From positions 156,778-220,777 of the forward strand of contig CAZAPG010000006.1 in NCBI GenBank assembly GCA_964486935.1: a stretch of DNA of 64,000 bases, given 5' to 3'. The translations under genes were made by a program, and so were the position numbers. A model generated the notes under the pieces. The model made no database searches. It was not told the DNA's origin and was given only the letters and a program-made list of their open reading frames with translations. Source of the stretch: CAZAPG01 sp964486935. Its GTDB lineage: Bacteria > Chloroflexota > Anaerolineae > 4572-78 > J111. Positions 42,019-52,638 of this stretch are shown here, piece by piece. Position 1 is the first letter of the stretch; each line of letters opens with the position of its first letter.

Positions 42019-42215
42019 CACAAAAAACCATCCCTGCCTGATGGCCAAGACTATTTTCAACATTATAGTCCCTTGCCCAAACTCTACCAAATATCAAAAC
42101 TTTTTGGAATTTTTGGAGAAGCGTAAATTCCAAGATTTTGTGGCTGCCCGTTCGATAATTGCCGGGAAATGGTGTAAAATAGAAGCGCGTCTTCTACCGG
42201 GGAGTCAAAATAATT

Positions 42216-44150
42216 ATGACCAACATGCAAGAGCTGATTGGCCAGTCGCTGGGCCAGTACAAAATTACCGAGCAAATTGGCAAAGGCGGGATGGCGACCA
42301 TCTTTAAGGCCTACCAGCCCGGCCTTAATCGAGAAGTAGCCCTGAAGATTTTGCCGCCCTACGTGGCCGAAAAAGAGGGCTTTACCGAACGCTTCACCCG
42401 CGAGGCCCAGGCCATTGGCAACCTGCATCACCCCAATATTTTGCCGGTGTACGACTCCGGGCAGGATAAAGGCTATGGTTACATTGCCATGCGCTACGTG
42501 CCTAACGCCACTACCTTATCTAATTTGATGAACAAGAAGCTCGATACCGGCCAGATTATTCGCATCACCAAACAAATTGCCGACGCGCTGGACCACGCTC
42601 ACCGGCAGGGCGTTGTGCACCGGGATATCAAGCCCAGCAATATTTTAATGGATGGCGACTGGGTGTTGCTGAGTGATTTTGGGCTGGCCAAAATGGTCGA
42701 AACGCCCTCGGAGTTGACCGGCACGGGCGTGGGCATTGGCACCCCGGCTTACATGTCGCCAGAGCAGGCCAAAGGCCAACAGGTTGACCGCCGCACCGAT
42801 ATCTACTCGTTGGGAATTATGCTGTTTGAAATGCTCACCGGCCAGGTGCCGCACAAAGCCGAAACTCCGCTGGCTACGGTTGTCAAACGCATCAACGAGC
42901 CGCTGCCCCTGCCCCGCAGCTTCAACCCCGATATTCCGCCGGCCGTGGAACACGTTTTGCTCAAAGCCTTGGCCAAAGAGCCGGCAGAACGCTACAACCA
43001 CGCCGGAGATTTGGCCCAGGCTCTGGAGCGCGCCTTTCAATCCTCTGCCCGGCAATCAACCGCCGCTTCAGAAGATATCTCCATCCCCGTACCCTTGCCT
43101 TCGGAGCGGGCCGAGCGATTGGCCGCGCCGGCGCAGCCGCCTCGCTCCAAAGGCGTTAGCCCGCTGGAAATTGTAATTATGACTCTGCTGGGGTTAACCG
43201 GGTTGTGCGGCATCAGCGGCGTGTTTTTATCATTTACCACCAACCAGAATACCGGCGAGACAAACCTGGCGCTGGCCCCGGTTTGCCTGGGGCTGGCCTT
43301 TGCCGCCATCACCAGTTTGGGGATGGTCTGGTTCCGCAACCGCAGTACCACTGCCTCGGCGCTGCTGGCGCTGGGTATTATCGCCTGGTTTGTGGGTCTC
43401 AACTTTTTGGGCTGGGGCGGCTTTGCTATCCTGTCGCCCGGCGAAAATCAAACTTTTGTTCAAAACCTGGGCTTCAGCCTGGCCCTCTGCTTTGCTCCCG
43501 GCGGCGTTTTTGCTCTGCTGGGCCTTGGATTTTACATTTACGACTATCGCCGTGGCCGGCAAACCGGCGGGGTATCGGCTCACTCCGGCGCGTCGAGCCA
43601 ATTAAACCGGGAGCGGGCCGGCAAACTGGAACGGGCCAAAGAGTACCGGCTGCACATCACCAACTTAATCAGGCAAAAAAAAGGTTCCAGCTTTGTTAAC
43701 CAGGTTGCGCCCATTGCCGACAAGCTCAACCAATGGGACAGGCATTTGCGCCAACTGGTCAACCGGCTAAACGAGTTTGAAACCAACCACATCCTCCGGC
43801 GCGATATGCGCGACGTGCCCCAGGCCATCGCCCGGCTGCAACAGCAAATGGAGGCCGAAAGCAACCCCCAAATTCGCGCCCAAATGGCCGAAACCCTGAG
43901 CGGTTACAAAAAACAACAGCAGCAGCTTGACTCGCTGGCGGCGCTGATGCGTCGCACCGAACTGGAAATTGATGAAACCCTGGCCGCCATCGGCGCCATC
44001 TACTCGCAGGTTCAGTTGCTCGATGCCAAAGAAATTGACAGCCACCGCGCCAGCCGCCTCTCCGCCGATATTGACGAGCAGGCCAACCGCCTGGGTGATT
44101 TACTCCACGCCATGGACGATGTGTACCAAAGCGCACCCAACCTCTCTTAA
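42216..44150 (+). CDS. Membrane Ser/Thr protein kinase
   Basis: 644 residues. Hanks-type kinase domain 12-275: GKGGMATIF, Lys44 in VALKIL, HRDIKPSN with Asp137, DFG 154-156, APE-like PAYMSPEQ. Four membrane helices follow (about 310-465). The C terminus (about 485-640) is a cytoplasmic coiled coil (GSSFVNQVAPIADKLNQWDR, MRDVPQAIARLQQQM). PASTA repeats are absent, so the input is not peptidoglycan-like ligand binding. GGGGAG lies upstream. A TTCGAT-18-TAAAAT promoter (42151-42180) is possible. Confidence 0.95.
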   Translation: MTNMQELIGQSLGQYKITEQIGKGGMATIFKAYQPGLNREVALKILPPYVAEKEGFTERFTREAQAIGNLHHPNILPVYDSGQDKGYGYIAMRYVPNATTLSNLMNKKLDTGQIIRITKQIADALDHAHRQGVVHRDIKPSNILMDGDWVLLSDFGLAKMVETPSELTGTGVGIGTPAYMSPEQAKGQQVDRRTDIYSLGIMLFEMLTGQVPHKAETPLATVVKRINEPLPLPRSFNPDIPPAVEHVLLKALAKEPAERYNHAGDLAQALERAFQSSARQSTAASEDISIPVPLPSERAERLAAPAQPPRSKGVSPLEIVIMTLLGLTGLCGISGVFLSFTTNQNTGETNLALAPVCLGLAFAAITSLGMVWFRNRSTTASALLALGIIAWFVGLNFLGWGGFAILSPGENQTFVQNLGFSLALCFAPGGVFALLGLGFYIYDYRRGRQTGGVSAHSGASSQLNRERAGKLERAKEYRLHITNLIRQKKGSSFVNQVAPIADKLNQWDRHLRQLVNRLNEFETNHILRRDMRDVPQAIARLQQQMEAESNPQIRAQMAETLSGYKKQQQQLDSLAALMRRTELEIDETLAAIGAIYSQVQLLDAKEIDSHRASRLSADIDEQANRLGDLLHAMDDVYQSAPNLS

Positions 44151-44190
44151 AACATTCAACCATTTTACAGCCAAAAAGGAGGCCGATATT

Positions 44191-45399
44191 ATGAAAATCG
44201 TTTTGCTTGGCGGCGCCGGGATTATTGGGCGGGTCATTGCCCGCGACCTGGCCCTGAACCAACAGGCTACCCAAATAACGGTAGCCGATTTAAACGAAGC
44301 CGGCGCGCAAGAAACCGTCGCCGCAGCCGCCCCCGCAGACAGCCGCTTTAGCGCTGCCAAAATAGATGTCACCGACCATGCCGCGCTGGTCAACCTGCTG
44401 CAAAACGCCAATTGCGTTATCAACAGCGTGCAGTACTACTTTAACCTCAACGTGATGCGCGCCTGCCTGGAGGCCGGTTGCCATTATGTTGATTTAGGCG
44501 GCCTGTTTTTTACCACCCGCAAACAACTGGAACTGAACCAGGATTTTCAGGCCAAAGGCTTGACCGCTATTTTGGGGCTTGGCTCCTGCCCCGGTATTGC
44601 CAATGCGCAGGCTGCTCTGGCCGCCGAACGCTTTGATACCATCGAGGCCATTAAAATTTACAACGGCGCTACCAGCGACTCCCGCGACAGCCTGGCCTGG
44701 CCCTACTCGCTGGAAACCATTCTGGACGAGATGACCGAGCGCCCCATGGTTTTTAGAAACGGCCAGTTTATAGATTTGGACCCCCTGTCCGAGGAAGAGC
44801 ATTTTGATTTTCGCTCGCCCATCGGCACCCAGATTGCCCACCTCTCGCTGCACTCAGAGGTGGCTACCTTGCCGCTCAGTTACGCCCATAAAGGCATTCG
44901 GGAATGTTTCTTCAAAATCCACTTTTTTGGCTACAGCGAAAAAGCCTTCCGCAAACTGCAATCGCTCACCCGGCTGGGGCTGGGCGATAAAGAGCCGGTC
45001 ACAGTCAAAGCCAAACTCGCCACCGGTGAACTCGCGCCCGTCGGGGTTCGCCCCCGCGATGTGCTGACCCAGGTTTTGTTACGCAGCGACGCCACCCAAC
45101 GCGGCGAAAATCCCGGCTTTAAAGACATTGCCACAGTTGTAACCGGCGCTAAAAACGGCCGGCCGCTCACGGTGCGGGTCGACACGCTGGCCTGGCCCCA
45201 CAGCGATTACGGCGTGAGCGGCGGCACGCTGGTGGTGGGCGTCCCCCCGGCAGTGGTGTCCAACTGGCTGGCCGCCGGAGAAGTCGAAGCCAAAGGCGTC
45301 CACCCGCCCGAAACCGCCGTAGACCCGGCCCGCTTTTTCAATGAATTGGCGGAGCGCGACATTAGCACAGAAATTACCATCACCGAACAGGTAGCTTGA
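44191..45399 (+). CDS. Saccharopine dehydrogenase-like oxidoreductase
   Basis: 402 residues from ATG 44191, with AAGGAGG eight bases upstream; the open frame runs to 43969 inside the kinase gene and is not real there. N-terminal Rossmann motif LLGGAGIIGRVIARDLA, then CVINSVQYYFNLNVMRACLE and CHYVDLGGLF, characteristic of the LYS9 / carboxynorspermidine dehydrogenase group. The C-terminal LVVGVPPAVVSNWLAAGE also fits. NAD(P)-linked chemistry on an amino-acid adduct is likely; pathway unknown. Confidence 0.88.
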   Translation: MKIVLLGGAGIIGRVIARDLALNQQATQITVADLNEAGAQETVAAAAPADSRFSAAKIDVTDHAALVNLLQNANCVINSVQYYFNLNVMRACLEAGCHYVDLGGLFFTTRKQLELNQDFQAKGLTAILGLGSCPGIANAQAALAAERFDTIEAIKIYNGATSDSRDSLAWPYSLETILDEMTERPMVFRNGQFIDLDPLSEEEHFDFRSPIGTQIAHLSLHSEVATLPLSYAHKGIRECFFKIHFFGYSEKAFRKLQSLTRLGLGDKEPVTVKAKLATGELAPVGVRPRDVLTQVLLRSDATQRGENPGFKDIATVVTGAKNGRPLTVRVDTLAWPHSDYGVSGGTLVVGVPPAVVSNWLAAGEVEAKGVHPPETAVDPARFFNELAERDISTEITITEQVA

Positions 45400-45409
45400 T
45401 ATCCGGCTT

Positions 45410-46873
45410 GTGCCTCTAAAAATTCAAAACTCAAAACTCAAAAGACAAAACTCAATCGGCCAACCCGCAACAAACAGTTGGCAACATTTGCTGTTATCAG
45501 CCCTTCACCTGTGGGGCCTGGTATTGCTGACGCTGCATCTGGCGGCCTTTAACTTACCCGAAGAGTGGGCCTGGAGCCTGTGGCCCTACACTTTTTTACC
45601 GCCCTGGTTGGGCTGGGGGCTGGCCCTGCTCGCCGGGGCGCTCATTATCCCTGCCGTTAACCGGCCGGCCATCAACCTGATTGAAGGCGTGTGGCGGCGC
45701 TGGCCGGCCAGAGACGCCCGGCGGCGCTGGTTTGCCGTGGCGGCGCTGCTGTCCGGGCTGCTCTTCTGGCTGGCCCGGCTGCGCCACCTGCGCTGGGGCG
45801 ATAGTTACCTGCTGTCGGTGGCGCTCTCCTACCCAGATTTGGAGTTGCGGGTTATCTACAACTGGCAGGCCCCTTTCACCGTGTTTCTGCACCAGCGGCT
45901 GTGGCAATTTGTGGCCGGCCCGCTGCTGGGCTGGCCGGTAGAAACTGTGTACGCCGCCATCAGCATTATTTGCGGGATGGCGTTTGTCTATCTGCTGCTT
46001 AATTTTGCGGCCCGGCTGGGGCGCACTCCGCCAGAGGCAGCGATTATTGCCGGGCTGGTGTTGACCTGCGGCTCGATGCAGTTATTTTTTGGCTACGTTG
46101 AAAATTACACCGTGGTCTCGCTGGCGCTGCTGATTACCCTGGTTTTGGCCTGGCGGGCCTTGCATGAAGAGATAGCGCTGCTCTGGCCGGCGCTTGGCCT
46201 GTCGCTGGCCAACGCCCTTCATCCCTCTACAGTTTTTTTGTGGCCGGCTATGGCGCTGCTGGGCTGGTTGTGCTGGCGGCGAGGATTGGTTTCGGGTTTG
46301 GGGTTGCAGCTTCTGTTGCCGCCGTTGCTGGTTGGGGCCAGCGTGCTGGCGCTCATGGAGAGCGGCGGCCACGGACTGGAGGCCTTTTTGGGGGTCGACA
46401 AACCCGGCGGCGGCGACGGCATCTGGTTTGTGCCGCTATTTGAAACCACCACCGAGTGGCAACATTACACCATGTTCTCCGTGGCCCACATTTTGGATTG
46501 GGCTAACATTCACCTGCTCATTTCGCCTTTTGGCTTGCCGTTACTGGCTGTGGCCGCTATTGCCGCTTACCGGCCTGGGGCTGATATTTTTGACACCCCT
46601 GCCCGGCGAGATTTTGCCATTTTTCTGGCCGTTACTAGCGCCATGTATATTTTGCTCACCTGGTTGTGGAACCCCGATTATGGCGGCAGAAAGGATTGGG
46701 ACCTGTTTGCGCCCTCGGCGTTTGTGTACACGCTGCTGGGCGGCTATCTGCTGGTGCGCGTTGTGCCCAGGCGACAAAAACTGGCCCAAACCGGCCTATT
46801 TGTTGTCGGCGTGTCGCTGCTGCACACCGCCGCCTGGATTTTTACCAACACGCGCGCCTTGCCCCAGTTTTAA
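45410..46873 (+). CDS. Polytopic membrane protein, GT-C-like
   Basis: Up to 487 residues with about 11 helices. The loop RHLRWGDSYLLSVALSYPD contains an acidic residue after helix 2, as in GT-C glycosyltransferases, but no family is certain. The GTG at 45410 would put PLKIQNSKLKRQNS at the N terminus; that stretch is encoded by an AAAACTC-type repeat typical of intergenic spacers, so the true start is probably 20-30 codons later. Ends LTWLWNPDYGGRKDWDLFAP, a loop also seen in dolichyl-mannose-type enzymes. Confidence 0.7.
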   Translation: MPLKIQNSKLKRQNSIGQPATNSWQHLLLSALHLWGLVLLTLHLAAFNLPEEWAWSLWPYTFLPPWLGWGLALLAGALIIPAVNRPAINLIEGVWRRWPARDARRRWFAVAALLSGLLFWLARLRHLRWGDSYLLSVALSYPDLELRVIYNWQAPFTVFLHQRLWQFVAGPLLGWPVETVYAAISIICGMAFVYLLLNFAARLGRTPPEAAIIAGLVLTCGSMQLFFGYVENYTVVSLALLITLVLAWRALHEEIALLWPALGLSLANALHPSTVFLWPAMALLGWLCWRRGLVSGLGLQLLLPPLLVGASVLALMESGGHGLEAFLGVDKPGGGDGIWFVPLFETTTEWQHYTMFSVAHILDWANIHLLISPFGLPLLAVAAIAAYRPGADIFDTPARRDFAIFLAVTSAMYILLTWLWNPDYGGRKDWDLFAPSAFVYTLLGGYLLVRVVPRRQKLAQTGLFVVGVSLLHTAAWIFTNTRALPQF

Positions 46874-46978
46874 TCTCGCGCCAGCCATATAGGATAAAAA
46901 GGATGGTTGACTCGCCGGGCGTCAGCCGATACAATGGAGATTGGATTTTTTGCCAAATACTCCGTTGCACCTTAACTT

Positions 46979-48396
<1,418 letters not shown>

Positions 48397-48400
<4 letters not shown>

Positions 48401-48807
48401 GCGTACCGTTAGAAGAAGCCACCATAATAATAGTAGAAGATGATACCAACTCTTACCTGGCGGCTATGGACCTGTTAAGATTGGAGGGCGCGCAGGCCGT
48501 GTACGGTTGTAATAGCAGCGACAAAGCCATAGAACTGGCCGAGTCTTTAGATAAAGTTGACTTGTTTTTGCTGGATATTTACATGCCGGGCGAAACCGGC
48601 TACAAACTCATCGAGCGCATTAGAGCGCACCCCGCCCTAAAAAACAGCAGGGTGGTCGCTCTTACGGCCAGCGTAATGTATGATGACATCCGGCGGATTA
48701 AAGAGGCCGGGTTCGATAGCTTTATCGGCAAGCCGGTTCGCCCGGCCCGTTTTGGCGGTCAGGTGCGTAAAATATTAGCCGGCGAGAGCCTGTGGGAATG
48801 GCGCTAA
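48397..48807 (+). CDS. Single-domain response regulator
   Basis: 136 residues, receiver only. Acidic pocket EDD (14-16), phosphoacceptor Asp60 (LFLLDIYMPGETG), switch Thr in VVALTAS and Lys in FIGKPVRPARF. No output domain, so it acts through protein contacts or as a phosphate relay, like CheY. Translationally coupled to the kinase. Confidence 0.94.
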
Positions 48808-48925
48808 TGGCTGGTTTAAGGTTTGACCAATAGGATATATTTACCGGTGTTTCAACCCGATTCGGGGGTTGACATCCCCCTGGTTGTGTGCTATGATGCT
48901 CGCAATATGCCTAAGGATGCATAAG

Positions 48926-49108
48926 ATGTCAAAAAGATTGCGACGACTCATTGAAAGTCAACCCCAGATAAAAGTTGCCCAACACACCCAATCTAATGAT
49001 GCCAATAACGTTTGGTTTGCTGCGCTCGCTACTCTGTTTGCGGGCGTTTTTTATTTTTTCAGCTATTACTTTTGGGGCGCCTTGTGGCACGCTCTAAGCG
49101 GAGGTTAA
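48926..49108 (+). CDS. Small membrane protein, 60 aa
   Basis: Starts at ATG 48926 with AAGGA eight bases upstream; the frame extends to 48869 without support. Basic N-terminal half (MSKRLRRLIESQPQIKVAQH), one membrane helix (VWFAALATLFAGVFYFFSYY), then WGALWHALSGG. No family recognised. A terminator follows. Confidence 0.6.
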   Translation: MSKRLRRLIESQPQIKVAQHTQSNDANNVWFAALATLFAGVFYFFSYYFWGALWHALSGG

Positions 49109-49137
49109 CGGCATCAGGCCGTTTTTAATCAGCATCA

Positions 49138-49168
49138 GGGCGTAGCCAATAACGGTTACGCCCTTTTT
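49138..49168 (+). terminator. Terminator before the shikimate operon
   Basis: GGGCGTAGCC (49138-49147) pairs with GGTTACGCCC (49154-49163), one G-U pair, followed by five T. Confidence 0.9.
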
Positions 49169-49222
49169 GTTTGCTTTAAATTTGTGACGTCACAATTTTT
49201 AGAAAAACAAATAGGAGAAGAA

Positions 49223-50236
49223 ATGATTATCATAATGAAAATGAATGCTGCCCCAAACGATATTGAAGCCGTGGTGACTCGCGTTACCAAAGAGGGGTTC
49301 AAAACCCATCTCTCATCAGGCGAAGAGCGCACCATCATCGGCGTAATTGGCGATGAGCGCCGGCTGGACCAGGGCGCCATCAACCGGATGAATGGCGTGG
49401 ACCGGGTAGTGCCGGTGCTGCGCCCCTTCAAGCTGGCCAGCCGAGACTTTCAGCCGGAAGACACAAAAATTGCCATCAACGGCCATGAGGTAGGCGGCAA
49501 CAAAGTGATTGTGATGGCCGGGCCGTGTTCGGTTGAAAGCCTGGAGCAAATGATGGAAACCGCCGTTGCCGTAAAAGAGGCCGGCGCGCACCTGCTGCGC
49601 GGAGGCGCTTTCAAACCCCGTACCTCACCCTACAGCTTTCAGGGTATGGGCGAGGAAGGGCTTAAAATTATGGCCCAGGTGCGACAAGAAACCGGCCTGC
49701 ATATCGTCACCGAAGTAATGGCCCCGGAACAGGTGGAACTGGTGGCTAAATATGCCGACGTATTGCAAATTGGCACCCGCAACATGCAGAACTACGCCCT
49801 GCTGAACGCCGTGGGTAAAACCAATATGCCGGTTTTGCTAAAACGTGGTATGATGAGTACGATTGAAGAACTTTTGATGAGCGCCGAATACATTATGTCT
49901 AACGGCAACCACAAAGTTATGCTGTGCGAACGCGGTATTCGCACCTTTGAAAAGTACACCCGCAACACCCTGGATATCAATGCCGTCCCCGTGCTCAAAG
50001 AGTTGACCCACCTGCCGGTTGTGGTTGATCCCAGCCACGCTACCGGCCGCTGGACTCTGGTAAAAGCCGCCAGCAAGGCGGCCGTGGCCGCCGGGGCCGA
50101 TGGCCTCATCATCGAGGTGCACCCCAACCCCGCCGAAGCCGTTAGCGATGGTGAACAATCGCTCAAACCGCATCGCTTTGCCGAGCTTATGGCCGAAGTC
50201 AGGCGCGTTGCCGCAGCCGTGGAACGGACAGTTTAA
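49223..50236 (+). CDS. aroF: 3-deoxy-7-phosphoheptulonate (DAHP) synthase
   Basis: 337 residues from ATG 49223, preceded by AGGAGAAG. An N-terminal ferredoxin-like domain (1-75: MIIIMKMNAAPNDIEAVVTR) is followed by the barrel with VMAGPCSVES, LLRGGAFKPRTSPYSFQG and VVVDPSHATG. This layout is the Thermotoga/type I-beta kind, where the extra domain gives feedback control by aromatic amino acids. Condenses PEP and erythrose 4-phosphate. First gene of the chorismate operon. Confidence 0.96.
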   Translation: MIIIMKMNAAPNDIEAVVTRVTKEGFKTHLSSGEERTIIGVIGDERRLDQGAINRMNGVDRVVPVLRPFKLASRDFQPEDTKIAINGHEVGGNKVIVMAGPCSVESLEQMMETAVAVKEAGAHLLRGGAFKPRTSPYSFQGMGEEGLKIMAQVRQETGLHIVTEVMAPEQVELVAKYADVLQIGTRNMQNYALLNAVGKTNMPVLLKRGMMSTIEELLMSAEYIMSNGNHKVMLCERGIRTFEKYTRNTLDINAVPVLKELTHLPVVVDPSHATGRWTLVKAASKAAVAAGADGLIIEVHPNPAEAVSDGEQSLKPHRFAELMAEVRRVAAAVERTV

Positions 50237-50288
50237 CAGGTTTCGGGTTGACTGATTACTGCTCACTGATTACTGACCAAGGAGGCAC

Positions 50289-51164
50289 ATTTTCAGCGCG
50301 GAGTTTGCTCTAAAGGATACCCGTATTGCCATTGTTGGGCTGGGTTTAATGGGCGGGTCGTTGGGGTTGGCCCTTAAACAGCGCCAAATCTGCCGGCAGG
50401 TGGTCGGGCTGGTCAGACGCCAAGAAGCTATTCGTCAGGCTCTGGAAGCCGGTGTGGTTGACTCGGCTACAACCAGCCCGGCCACGGCTCTGGCTCAGGC
50501 CGATGTGGTTGTTTTTGCCACGCCGGTCAGAACCATCATCCGGCAGCTTCAGGAGTTGTCGCCCTACTGCCAACCCGGCGCAGTTATCACCGATATGGGC
50601 AGCACCAAACAGCAAATAGTTAGCGCCATGGACGCGCTGCCCGCCGGCCTGCAACCGGTGGGGTCGCACCCAATGTGCGGTAAAGAGCAAGCCGGTATGG
50701 AAGTGGCCGAAGCCAATCTTTTTGTCAACGCGCCGTGGATTATTACCCCGTTAGCCCGCACCGACCCGGCCGCCACCCAACTGGTGCGGGACATGGCCCA
50801 GGCCGTTGGCTCCAAAGTTGGCGCTTTGCCGGCCGGCCGGCACGACACCCTGGTAGCCACCATCAGCCACCTGCCCTACACGCTGGCCGCCGCCCTCATG
50901 CTGACGGCTCAAAACGTGGCCCAAAATGACTCTGCCGTGTGGGAAATTGCCGCCTCCGGTTTTAGAGATACAACTCGCGTGGCTGCCTCGGATGTGACGA
51001 TGATGCTGGATATTTTGCTGACCAATCAGCAAGCCGTGGGGCATATGCTGGCTTCGGCGCGCCAGCAGCTAGACCATCTGGCCCAGGCCCTGGCCGAAGG
51101 CGACGAGTCAGCTTTGCGAACCCTGTTGGAACAGGCCGCTACCCGCCGCCGCTCTTTGTACTGA
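50289..51164 (+). CDS. tyrA: Prephenate dehydrogenase, start codon unclear
   Basis: About 290 residues. Rossmann motif GLGLMGGSLGLAL, DVVVFATPVRTI, ITDMGSTKQQIV and GSHPMCGKEQAG are typical TyrA. The first canonical in-frame start (ATG 50349) lies inside the GxGxxG motif and would destroy it. Upstream the frame continues (FALKDTRIAIVGLGLMGG) back past a strong AAGGAGG at 50279-50285, but offers only an ATT at 50289. I annotate that ATT provisionally. Oxidatively decarboxylates prephenate to 4-hydroxyphenylpyruvate, or arogenate to tyrosine. Confidence 0.88.
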   Translation: MFSAEFALKDTRIAIVGLGLMGGSLGLALKQRQICRQVVGLVRRQEAIRQALEAGVVDSATTSPATALAQADVVVFATPVRTIIRQLQELSPYCQPGAVITDMGSTKQQIVSAMDALPAGLQPVGSHPMCGKEQAGMEVAEANLFVNAPWIITPLARTDPAATQLVRDMAQAVGSKVGALPAGRHDTLVATISHLPYTLAAALMLTAQNVAQNDSAVWEIAASGFRDTTRVAASDVTMMLDILLTNQQAVGHMLASARQQLDHLAQALAEGDESALRTLLEQAATRRRSLY

Positions 51165-51181
51165 TAGAGGGCTGAAAGTCA

Positions 51182-51271
51182 ATGGCAGGCATCACCCGTC
51201 AAAACTTATCCGCCGCTACCGATACGCTAATCACCGGCGAAGAACTGGCCCAAATGGGCGATATTGGCTGA
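51182..51271 (+). pseudogene. Remnant of a Uma2-family (DUF820) gene
   Basis: A 29-codon frame ends DTLITGEELAQMGDIG then TGA. The motif LxTGEELxxMGDIG is the usual N terminus of Uma2 family restriction-endonuclease-fold proteins, but the remaining 150 or so residues are missing. It fills the gap between tyrA and aroA and looks like decay debris. Confidence 0.5.
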
Positions 51272-51292
51272 ATAATTCAGGAGATTTCTACA

Positions 51293-52606
51293 TTGCGGCT
51301 TATTGTAAACCCCGGCCATCCCCTCACAGGCAGCGTCACCCTCCCCGGCGATAAATCCATCTCTCACCGAACCTTGATATTTGGCGCCATTGCCAACGGC
51401 GCTACCGTGGCCCGCAACTGGCTCGATGCCGGCGTCACCGCCCGCATGGTCGATTGCGCGCGCGCCCTCGGCGTGCCCGTAGAGGTTGACTCTACCGGGC
51501 CGGGCCGGGCCACGCTCACCGTTTACGGCCAGGGGCTGCGCGGGTTAACCGCGCCCGCCGCCCCACTCTTTTGCGGCGGGTCGGCCACAACCATGAGGCT
51601 GTTGATGGGCCTGCTGGCCACCCAACCCTTCGCCGCCACCCTCGACGGCCACAACGGGCTGCGCCGCCGCCCCATGGAGCGCATTGCCGCACCCCTGCGC
51701 CAGATGGGCGCGCAAATTACCACCACCGCCGGCTGCGCCCCGCTCACCATTACCGGCGGGCGGCTGCGCTGCATCGACTACACCATGCCGGTTGCCAGCG
51801 CCCAACTGCAAACCGCCCTGCTGCTGGCTGCGCTGGGCGGCCAGGGTCAAATGGTGCTGCGCCAGCCCGGCCCCGCCCGCGACCACACCCTGCGCCTGCT
51901 GCGCGGTCAGGGCGCAGATATTGGCGATGCCCAGGGCGTCATCACCTTTAACCCGCAGGGCTTCTCGCCGCAGCCGCTCAATTTTACCGTGCCGGGTGAC
52001 ATGTCGTCTGCCGCCTTTTTGATGACGGCCGCGCTGGTAACGCCCCGCAGCGACATCACCATCGAGGGGGTCAACACCAACCACACCCGCGCCGGCCTGC
52101 TGGAAATGGTGCAGGCTATGGGCGGCCAGGTTGCCTGTCACAATGAACAAATGCAGGCCGGCGAGCCGGTAGCCGATTTGCGCGTTATCGCCAGCCGGTT
52201 GCGCGGCATTGAAGTTGGCGGCCCGGTGGTTGTTCGCATGATCGACGAGTTTCCAATTTTTACCGTGGCCGCGCTGCAAGCCGCCGGCAAAACCCTGGTG
52301 CGCGACGCCGCCGAACTGCGCCTGAAAGAGAGCGACCGCATCGAGGTGGTTGTCCAAGAGTTTAGCAAGCTGGGAGCCAAAATCACCCCCCACCCCGACG
52401 GTTTTGAAATTGACGGCCCGCAGCAACTTACCGGAGCCGTAGTGCGCAGCCACCGCGACCACCGGCTGGCCATGTCGCTGGCCGTGGCGGGGATGGTGGC
52501 CGCCGGCCAAACCATTATCGAGGATGCCCAGGAACTCAACGAGAGTTTCCCCGGTTTTGTGGAGACGTTTCAACAGCTTGGCGCAAACCTGGCCTGGGCA
52601 GAATAA
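51293..52606 (+). CDS. aroA: 3-phosphoshikimate 1-carboxyvinyltransferase (EPSP synthase)
   Basis: 437 residues, TTG start with CAGGAG upstream. LPGDKSISHRTLIFGAIANG, CGGSATTMRLLMGLLA (in place of the usual GNAGT), GHNGLRRRPMERI, and RLKESDRI with DHRLAMSLAVAG. GGSATTMR is a variant of the PEP-binding loop that may affect inhibitor sensitivity. Transfers enolpyruvyl from PEP to shikimate 3-phosphate. Confidence 0.96.
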   Translation: MRLIVNPGHPLTGSVTLPGDKSISHRTLIFGAIANGATVARNWLDAGVTARMVDCARALGVPVEVDSTGPGRATLTVYGQGLRGLTAPAAPLFCGGSATTMRLLMGLLATQPFAATLDGHNGLRRRPMERIAAPLRQMGAQITTTAGCAPLTITGGRLRCIDYTMPVASAQLQTALLLAALGGQGQMVLRQPGPARDHTLRLLRGQGADIGDAQGVITFNPQGFSPQPLNFTVPGDMSSAAFLMTAALVTPRSDITIEGVNTNHTRAGLLEMVQAMGGQVACHNEQMQAGEPVADLRVIASRLRGIEVGGPVVVRMIDEFPIFTVAALQAAGKTLVRDAAELRLKESDRIEVVVQEFSKLGAKITPHPDGFEIDGPQQLTGAVVRSHRDHRLAMSLAVAGMVAAGQTIIEDAQELNESFPGFVETFQQLGANLAWAE

Positions 52607-52638
52607 TTGAAATACAGGCCGATATCACGAGTCAAATA

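Noticed and set aside
51545..52573. 342-codon frame antisense to aroA
   Set aside because: His/Gln/Gly-rich composition is typical of a shadow frame, and aroA on the other strand is complete and conserved.
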